From positions 2,352,501 through 2,416,500 of the forward strand of contig NZ_CP086106.1 in the NCBI RefSeq assembly GCF_016765655.2: DNA of 64,000 bases. The letters run 5' to 3'. This document shows, piece after piece, positions 55,159-64,000 of this stretch; the stretch's first letter is position 1, and every line of letters starts with the position of its first letter. Source of the DNA: Skermanella mucosa. Its GTDB lineage: Bacteria > Pseudomonadota > Alphaproteobacteria > Azospirillales > Azospirillaceae. The translations under genes were made by a program, and so were the position numbers. The notes under the pieces were generated by a model that made no database searches, had not been told where the DNA came from, and saw nothing but the letters and a program-made list of their open reading frames with translations.

Positions 55159-55796
55159 TCACTTCCGCAACGCTGCCGCTGCGCGAGCCAGTTCCTCGAT
55201 CCTGCCCCAGTCGCGCGCCTTCACCGCATCGGCCGGTGCCACCCAGGACCCGCCGACGCAGGCGACGTTCGGCAGGGCCAGGTAGTCGGGCGCGTTCTCC
55301 AGCGTGACGCCGCCGGTCGGGCAGAAGCGCACGGCGGGCAGGGGCGCCGCCAGGGCCGCCAGCATCTTGACGCCGCCGGCGGGTCCCGCCGGGAAGAACT
55401 TCATGTGCGTGAAGTTGGCGCCCATCAGGGTCATGACCTCCGAAGCCGTCGCGGCCCCCGGCAGGAACGGCACTTCCGAGTCGGTCGCGGCCCGGACCAA
55501 GTCCGGCGTGCAGCCCGGGCTGACGATGAAGCGGGCGCCGGCATCGACCGCCGCCTCATAATGCTTCGGGGTCAGGATCGTGCCGGCGCCGACGGTGGCC
55601 TCGGGGACCTCCGCCGCGATGGCCCTGATCGCGTTGGGCGACGCCGCCGTGCGCAGGGTCACCTCGATCGCGGGCAGTCCGCCCTTCGCCAGGGCGCGGG
55701 CGAGCGGGACCGCAGTCTCCACGTCGTCGATGGTCAATACGGGGACGACGGGGCCGAGCGCCAGGATGGCGGAGATCGTCTGCATTATTCGGATCC

Positions 55797-55800
<4 letters not shown>
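55159..55800 (-). CDS. eda: KDPG/KHG aldolase
   Basis: A 213-residue class I aldolase that splits 2-keto-3-deoxy-6-phosphogluconate into pyruvate and glyceraldehyde-3-phosphate. The catalytic Glu is in AIEVTLRT and the Schiff-base Lys in HMKFFPAG. Phosphate-binding loops are GAGTIL and FCPTGGV. ATG 55800 overlaps the edd stop as ATGA, which decides the start. It is the last gene of the sugar operon. Downstream lies the palindromic repeat, which may act as its terminator. Confidence 0.96.
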
Positions 55801-57623
<1,823 letters not shown>

Positions 57624-57640
57624 CTCGTCTCTCCTTCGGC

Positions 57641-59136
<1,496 letters not shown>

Positions 59137-59140
<4 letters not shown>

Positions 59141-60156
59141 CCTTCAGCCTCCTTGCTTGTCTTTCCAATACCGGATGGGCCAATCCCGGACGGGCCATTC
59201 CCGGATGGGCCTTGGCCGACCAGCGCCGTTACATCCGCCCGGTGCGGCAGCCCGGGAATGCCGCCCCGCTGCGTCGTCGCCAGAGCACCCGCGGCATTCG
59301 CGAAAAGGCACATGGCATGGAGCAGGTCCGATGTCAGGTGTGCATTCGGGTGTTCGAGCAATCCGGTCAGCAGGCCGGCCATGAAAGCATCGCCCGCCCC
59401 GGTGGTGTCCACGGGATCGACCTTGAAGCTGGGAGCCTTGCCCGCGACCTCCCGCGTCACGAAGGTACAGCCGTGGCGGCCATGCGTCACCACCATCAAG
59501 ACCGTCCCGGCATGCATCAGGCCGCGCGCACCCTCGACCGGGTCCTTCGCCCCGGTCAGGAACTCCAGCTCGTCGTCGCTGAGCTTGACGATGGTGGCCC
59601 GCTCGATCCCTTCGCGGATGGCCTCCCGGGCGCTGTCCGCGGTCGGCCACAGGTCGAGCCGGAGGTTGGCGTCGAACGAGACATGGAGCCCCTGGCCGCG
59701 GGCCGCGTCCACCGCCTGGAGCGTGGCGGCGCAGGAGGCTTCCGGGATCAGCCCGATCGAGCCGAAATGGACCAGCTTCGACTTCGCGATCGCGTCGAAA
59801 TCGACGTCCTCGGGGCAGAAGCCGGCGCTGGGGTCGCCGTAGAACAGGAACTCGCGCTCGGCGTCCTCCGCCAGGGAGACGAAGGCCAGCGGGGTGCGGG
59901 TCCGACGCGAACGGCGCATCAGGCCGACGTCGACGCCGGAATCCTCCAGCGTCTTGATCAGGAAGCGGCCGAATCCGTCCTCGCTGGCCCGCCCCATCAG
60001 CGCGCTGCTGGTTCCCAGCCGGGAGAGGCCCACCGCGACGTTGGCGGGGGCGCCGCCGGGAGCTTTCTGGAACGCGGTGGCCGTCAGCAGATCGGTGCCG
60101 GTGGTCACGGGGACGAAATCGATCAACAGCTCGCCCATGCAGATCGCGTCTGCCAT
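59137..60156 (-). CDS. PfkB-family carbohydrate kinase, probable fructokinase
   Basis: A 339-residue ribokinase-family enzyme. Family signatures are GELLIDFVP at the start, the first PfkB motif in GGAPANVAVGLSRLG, and the catalytic anion-hole DTTGAGDAFMAGLL. GAAG AGG before ATG 60156 is a good ribosome site and the longer frame is rejected. Its placement between a sugar ABC importer and zwf suggests a fructokinase that feeds fructose-6-phosphate, via isomerase, to Zwf. The C-terminus carries a GPSG-type repeat tail. Confidence 0.9.
59171..59215. repeat. three 15-bp tandem repeats in the kinase 3' end
   Basis: Units CCGGATGGGCCAATC, CCGGACGGGCCATTC and CCGGATGGGCCTTGG lie head to tail and encode a Gly-Pro-Ser-Gly-Ile/Asn tail on the minus strand. 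Because 15 is a multiple of three, copy-number changes would keep the frame. Confidence 0.8.
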
Positions 60157-60277
60157 GTGGACCTCTTCGACTGGACGTTGGAATGGGGAAACTGGTTCCG
60201 GGTAAAAAGCCCCGCGCCGCACGAGGAGGATGGCGGACGGCGCGGGGAGAGTTTTCCGGCGGGTCTTCGCTACCCGC

Positions 60278-61225
60278 TTACTTCGACGTCCAGCCCTTGT
60301 ACTGGCCGACATTCTCGCGTGTGATCAGCTCCGCCGGGATCAGCGTGGTGGTCTGCGCCGGCTGCTTGCCCTGCAGGATCTCGTTGCCGACCTCGACCGC
60401 CTTCTGGGCCATCGCGTAGGGGTCCTGGGCGGACGACGCCTGGATCAGGCTGCCTTCCTGCTTCAGGGCGCCCTCGATGTCCGGCGCGCCGTCGACAGAG
60501 GTGATGATCAGGTCGGTGACGTTCAGCTGCTTGGCCGCCAGGTCGGCGCCGATCGCCTGCGGGTCGTTGATCGCGAAGACCGCGTCGATGTTGGGGAATG
60601 CGGTCAGCAGGCCGATCATGACCTCCAGCCCGCCCTCGCGGGAGCCCTTGCCGTTCTGGTTGTCAGAGAGGATCTTGATGTCGGGCGTCTTGGAAAGGGC
60701 CTCCTTGCAGCCGTTGACCCGGTCGATCACGGCGGATACCGGCGGGCCGTTCATGATCACCATGTTGCCCTTGCCGTTCAGCTTCTGCGCGATGTACTCG
60801 CAGGCCTTCACGCCGGCCTCGATGTTGTCGGTGGTGACCGTGGCGGCGGCACCCTTGGCGCTGACATCCACCGCGACGGCGACGATGCCGGCCGCCTTCA
60901 GGCGGACCATGGCCGGCTCGATTGCGACGGGGTCGGCGGCGTTGACCAGCACCATGTCGACGCCCGAGGCGATAAAGTTGTCGATCTGGGTCGATTGCTT
61001 GTTCAGGTCGTAGTCGGACGAGACGACCGTCACGTTGGTGTCCGGACCGCCGATCTCCTTGGCCTTCGCCTCGGCGCCCTTGGCGATCTGCACGAAGAAG
61101 GGATTGCCCAGGCTGCCGACGGTGATGCCCACCGACTTCAGTTCCGCGGCCGAGGCCGGCGCCGCCGCGGCGGCGGTCAGGGCGAGCAGGGCGGTGGCGG
61201 CGAGCAGGGCTGACTTCTTGATCAT
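60278..61225 (-). CDS. sugar ABC transporter substrate-binding protein (ribose/fructose type)
   Basis: A 315-residue periplasmic binding protein. A signal peptide ends PASAAE. The mature start LKSVGITVGSLGNPFFVQIAKGAEA, given as the span, is classic for RbsB/FrcB. NDPQAIGADLAAKQLN and TSVDGAPDIEGAL are typical of the sugar cleft. GGAGGAAA is a strong ribosome site before 61225. Gene order A-C-B plus kinase resembles the rhizobial fructose (frc) system, so fructose is the best guess and ribose-type sugars an alternative. Confidence 0.92.
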   Translation of the reverse strand: MIKKSALLAATALLALTAAAAAPASAAELKSVGITVGSLGNPFFVQIAKGAEAKAKEIGGPDTNVTVVSSDYDLNKQSTQIDNFIASGVDMVLVNAADPVAIEPAMVRLKAAGIVAVAVDVSAKGAAATVTTDNIEAGVKACEYIAQKLNGKGNMVIMNGPPVSAVIDRVNGCKEALSKTPDIKILSDNQNGKGSREGGLEVMIGLLTAFPNIDAVFAINDPQAIGADLAAKQLNVTDLIITSVDGAPDIEGALKQEGSLIQASSAQDPYAMAQKAVEVGNEILQGKQPAQTTTLIPAELITRENVGQYKGWTSK

Positions 61226-61289
61226 GGTGTTTCCTCCGGTTCGGGATCGGTTTGGTTGAAGTTGGGCGGTGCTGGTGTTCAGGCTGGTC

Positions 61290-62306
61290 TCAGGTGCGGG
61301 CGCTCCCCTTGTTGCGGTACCGGTCCAGCGCGACCGCGCCGACGATGACCAGTCCCTTGATGATGAGCTGCCAGACCTCGCTGACATTCATCAGGATCAG
61401 GCCGTTGGACAGCACCGCGATGATCAGCGCGCCCACCAGGGTGCCGAAGATCGAGCCGATGCCGCCGACGAAGCTCGTTCCGCCCAGGATGACCGCGGCG
61501 ATGGCGTCCAGTTCGTAGCCCATGCCGAGCTGCGCGCCGTTGGCCGACAGGGTGCGGGCCGCGGACATGACGCCGGCGAGGCCGGCCAGCATTCCCGACA
61601 TGGCGTAGACGAAGAGCAGCACCGCCCAGACCTTGATGCCCGACAGCCGGGCCGCGTCCGGGTTGCCGCCGACGCCGTAGATCCAGACGCCCAGCACGGT
61701 GCGGCGCAGGATGAACCAGCTGATCGCGACCACCGCCAGGGCGATGACGACCATCCAGGGGATGCCGAACAGCTGGCTGTTGCCGATCCAGGCGAAGGGC
61801 AGGTTGGCGTTGAAGACGGTGGTGTCGTTGGCCGCCAGCCGCGACAGTCCGCGCACCGCGGTCATGGCGCCCAGCGTCACGATGAAGGCCGGCAGGCGGA
61901 AGAAGGCGATCAGGCAGCCGTTGACCGCGCCCAGCGACAGGCCGACCAGAAGCGCCAGCGGGATCGCCAGGTCGGGCATGCCGGTCAGCGTCATGGACAC
62001 GGCGGTGACGGCGGAGACCGCGAGCACCGCGCCGACCGCCAGGTCGATGCCGCCGGTCAGGATCACGAAGGTCAATCCTGTCGCCAGCACGATGTTGATC
62101 GACGCCTGCTGCATCACGATCGAGATGTTCCGGGCGTTCAGGAACTTGCCCGTGGCGAACTCGAACCCGATGCAGATCAGGATCAGCACCGGCAGCATGC
62201 CGACGACCTGGATGATGGTGTTCAGGTTCTGCTTGCGGGCTGCCGCCGCGGCCGACTTCTGCTCGGCGACCTGCGTGTCGGCGCCCATCGTCTTCATCGA
62301 ACACAT
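61290..62306 (-). CDS. sugar ABC transporter permease (RbsC/FrcC type)
   Basis: A 338-residue inner-membrane permease with eight to ten hydrophobic helices. Family motifs are LATGLTFVILTGGIDLAVGAVLA, cited as the span of helices 2-3, TLGAMTAVRGLS, YGVGGNPDAARLSGI (the EAA-like coupling loop), and the C-terminal AAVILGGTSFVGGIGSIFGT. AGGAGG lies 10 nt before ATG 62306. It pairs with the ATPase upstream and the binding protein downstream. Confidence 0.93.
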   Translation of the reverse strand: MCSMKTMGADTQVAEQKSAAAAARKQNLNTIIQVVGMLPVLILICIGFEFATGKFLNARNISIVMQQASINIVLATGLTFVILTGGIDLAVGAVLAVSAVTAVSMTLTGMPDLAIPLALLVGLSLGAVNGCLIAFFRLPAFIVTLGAMTAVRGLSRLAANDTTVFNANLPFAWIGNSQLFGIPWMVVIALAVVAISWFILRRTVLGVWIYGVGGNPDAARLSGIKVWAVLLFVYAMSGMLAGLAGVMSAARTLSANGAQLGMGYELDAIAAVILGGTSFVGGIGSIFGTLVGALIIAVLSNGLILMNVSEVWQLIIKGLVIVGAVALDRYRNKGSART

Positions 62307-62372
62307 GGGAAGACTTCCTCCTGGATTTTCTCTTCGGCTGGCTATCCGGGCCGGCGTTTTTTGCCGGAGCGC

Positions 62373-63947
62373 TCAGAGCTGGACGCCGGTGGCCAGCGCC
62401 ATGATGGCTTCCTGGGTGACGGGAGGGCCGTCGGCCCCGCCGACCTGCCCCTCGATATGTCCCTCGCGCATCACCAGGATCCGGTCGCAGATGCCCATGA
62501 TCTCCGGCAGTTCGCTGGAGATCACCAGGACCGCGACGCCGCTCTGGGCGAGCTGGTCGATGATGCGGTAGATCTCGGCCTTGGCGCCGATGTCGACGCC
62601 GCGCGTGGGCTCGTCGAGGATCATCACGCGCGGCTTGGATTCCAGCCAGCGCGACAGCAGAACCTTCTGCTGGTTGCCGCCGGACAGGGTGCCGACGCCG
62701 ATCGCGGCGCTGGCGACGCGGATCTTCAGCTCGTTGATCGAGCTTTTCGCCCGGTCCACCGCCTTGCGGCGGTTGAGCACGCCGCCGCCGAAGGCGTCGC
62801 GGCCGATCACGCTGAAATTGATGTTGTCCTTGACCGACATGTCCAGGAACAGGCCCTGGTGTTTGCGGTCCTCGGTCAGGTAGGTCAGGCCAGCGTCGAT
62901 GGCGTTCTTCGGCGTCCGGATGTCCACCACCTTGCCGTCGATCCTGACGGTGCCGGCGACCTTGGGGTCGGCGCCGTAGATCAACCGGGCCAGCTCGGTC
63001 CGGCCGGACCCCACAAGCCCCGCCAAGCCCAGCACCTCGCCGGCGTAGAGCGTGAAGCTGGCGGGATGGACTCGCTTGCCGCCATCGGTGACGCCTTCCA
63101 CCGCCAGCATCGGCTGGCCCTTGGCGCGGCCGGCCTTGGCGACGTGGTCGTGCTTGTAGAAGCTGCTTAGATCGCGGCCGACCATCATCTTGACCAGCTT
63201 CTCGGCGGAGATGTCGTCCTTCTCCAACGTGCCGACATAGGTCCCGTCGCGCAGCACCGACACCCGGTCGGACAGCTCGTAGACCTCGGCCATGCGGTGG
63301 CTGATATAGATGATCGCCAGCCCGTCGTCGCGAAGCTGGCGCATCAGGGCGAACAGCCGGTCGGTCTCGCGCGACGACAGGGTGGTCGTCGGCTCGTCCA
63401 TCACCAGGATCTTCGATTTGGAATGGAGCGCCCGGGCGATCTCGACCAGCTGGCGCTCGGCGATGGAAAGCTGCGCCACGATGGTCTCGGGGCCGAAGGT
63501 GGCGCCCAGCCGCTTCAGCACGTCGCGGCAGCTCTCCTTCATGCCGCGCCGGTCGATCAGGCCGCGCCTGGACGGCTCGCGGCCGAAGAAGATGTTCTCC
63601 GCGACGCTGAGGTTCGGCAGCAGGCTGAGCTCCTGGTAGATGATCGCGATGCCGTGCTCGCGCGCCACATGCGGGTTGCTGATGTCGATCACCTGGCCGT
63701 CGATCAGGATCTGCCCGCCGGGATCCGCCTGGTAGGCGCCGGACAGCACCTTCATCAGGGTGCTCTTGCCGGCGCCGTTCTCGCCCATCAGGGACAGGAT
63801 CTCGCCGCCCCAGGCCTTGAGCGCCACGTCGTTGAGCGCCTTGGTGCCGGGAAAGGTCTTGGAGATGCCGCGCATCTCCAGGGTCGGCGGACGCGTATCC
63901 TGTGTCTGCGCACCCTGTGCATGCGGGCCAAGCGCGGTCGCACCCAT
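62373..63947 (-). CDS. sugar ABC transporter ATP-binding protein (RbsA/FrcA type)
   Basis: A 524-residue double ATPase that powers sugar import. The first nucleotide domain has Walker [10 protein letters not shown], signature [16 protein letters not shown] and Walker [13 protein letters not shown]. The second has a degenerate P-loop [10 protein letters not shown], signature [17 protein letters not shown] and Walker [13 protein letters not shown]. This asymmetry is normal for the CUT2 family. It is the first gene of the minus-strand operon that continues to eda. The promoter lies at or beyond the window edge. Confidence 0.94.
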   Translation of the reverse strand: MGATALGPHAQGAQTQDTRPPTLEMRGISKTFPGTKALNDVALKAWGGEILSLMGENGAGKSTLMKVLSGAYQADPGGQILIDGQVIDISNPHVAREHGIAIIYQELSLLPNLSVAENIFFGREPSRRGLIDRRGMKESCRDVLKRLGATFGPETIVAQLSIAERQLVEIARALHSKSKILVMDEPTTTLSSRETDRLFALMRQLRDDGLAIIYISHRMAEVYELSDRVSVLRDGTYVGTLEKDDISAEKLVKMMVGRDLSSFYKHDHVAKAGRAKGQPMLAVEGVTDGGKRVHPASFTLYAGEVLGLAGLVGSGRTELARLIYGADPKVAGTVRIDGKVVDIRTPKNAIDAGLTYLTEDRKHQGLFLDMSVKDNINFSVIGRDAFGGGVLNRRKAVDRAKSSINELKIRVASAAIGVGTLSGGNQQKVLLSRWLESKPRVMILDEPTRGVDIGAKAEIYRIIDQLAQSGVAVLVISSELPEIMGICDRILVMREGHIEGQVGGADGPPVTQEAIMALATGVQL

Positions 63948-64000
63948 GGTTCCCTCCGGTGAAGTCGACTGTCGCCGTTGTTCCGGTCCCCCGACGGGGA

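Overview
The window is high-GC DNA with dense overlapping operons. Gene content and synteny point to an alphaproteobacterium of the Rhodospirillales/Azospirillaceae type (Skermanella- or Azospirillum-like; this is inference). The supporting evidence is the ruvCAB-ybgC-tolQRAB-pal-cpoB-tilS-ftsH-folP-glmM run, a zapA-6S RNA-5-formyl-THF cyclo-ligase block, a serC-serA operon with a serC-type leader, and a zwf-edd-eda Entner-Doudoroff operon. No rRNA, tRNA or CRISPR array was seen.

Layout. 1-899: edge-truncated KaiC-like double-ATPase gene. 1.5-10.3 kb: quinoprotein alcohol oxidation island. It holds an ABC-2 permease and ATPase, a YVTN beta-propeller, PedF-type cytochrome c, a MoxJ-like periplasmic binding protein, a SoxYZ-like carrier, a metallo-hydrolase with degenerate metal ligands, a PedH/ExaF-like PQQ dehydrogenase carrying the Asp-x-Asp lanthanide signature, and a NarL/LuxR response regulator. 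10.3-13.1 kb: accessory patch. A group II intron with its reverse transcriptase sits inside a 28-bp-arm inverted repeat, next to the N-terminal remnant of a large restriction-methylation enzyme. 13.2-16.1 kb: a secreted protein of unknown function, a LysR regulator and DoxX.

16-43.8 kb is mainly housekeeping: gap and tkt; a coiled-coil gene, zapA, 6S RNA and folate cyclo-ligase; ymdB-like, yebC and Holliday-junction ruvCAB; the Tol-Pal envelope system; tilS, ftsH, folP, glmM and thiD. A MocR regulator then diverges from a DUF1127/GNAT/PhzF/GNAT/MaoC cluster, followed by a 573-residue protein of unknown family.

43.9-64 kb: serine biosynthesis (serC-serA); a zinc alcohol dehydrogenase; a secreted alpha/beta hydrolase-like protein; a TPR/OGT-like glycosyltransferase; an iron block in which exbB-exbD-tonB diverges from bacterioferritin around a Fur-like inverted repeat; a palindromic intergenic repeat; and a long minus-strand sugar operon (ABC ATPase, permease, binding protein, PfkB kinase, zwf, edd, eda) that would import a sugar, phosphorylate it and run it through the Entner-Doudoroff pathway.

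Most notable points: the quinoprotein relay cluster with a probable lanthanide-dependent dehydrogenase and an atypical hydrolase; a bacterioferritin that keeps the haem ligand but lacks three ferroxidase ligands; the intron that splits a palindromic repeat; and several readable regulatory elements.
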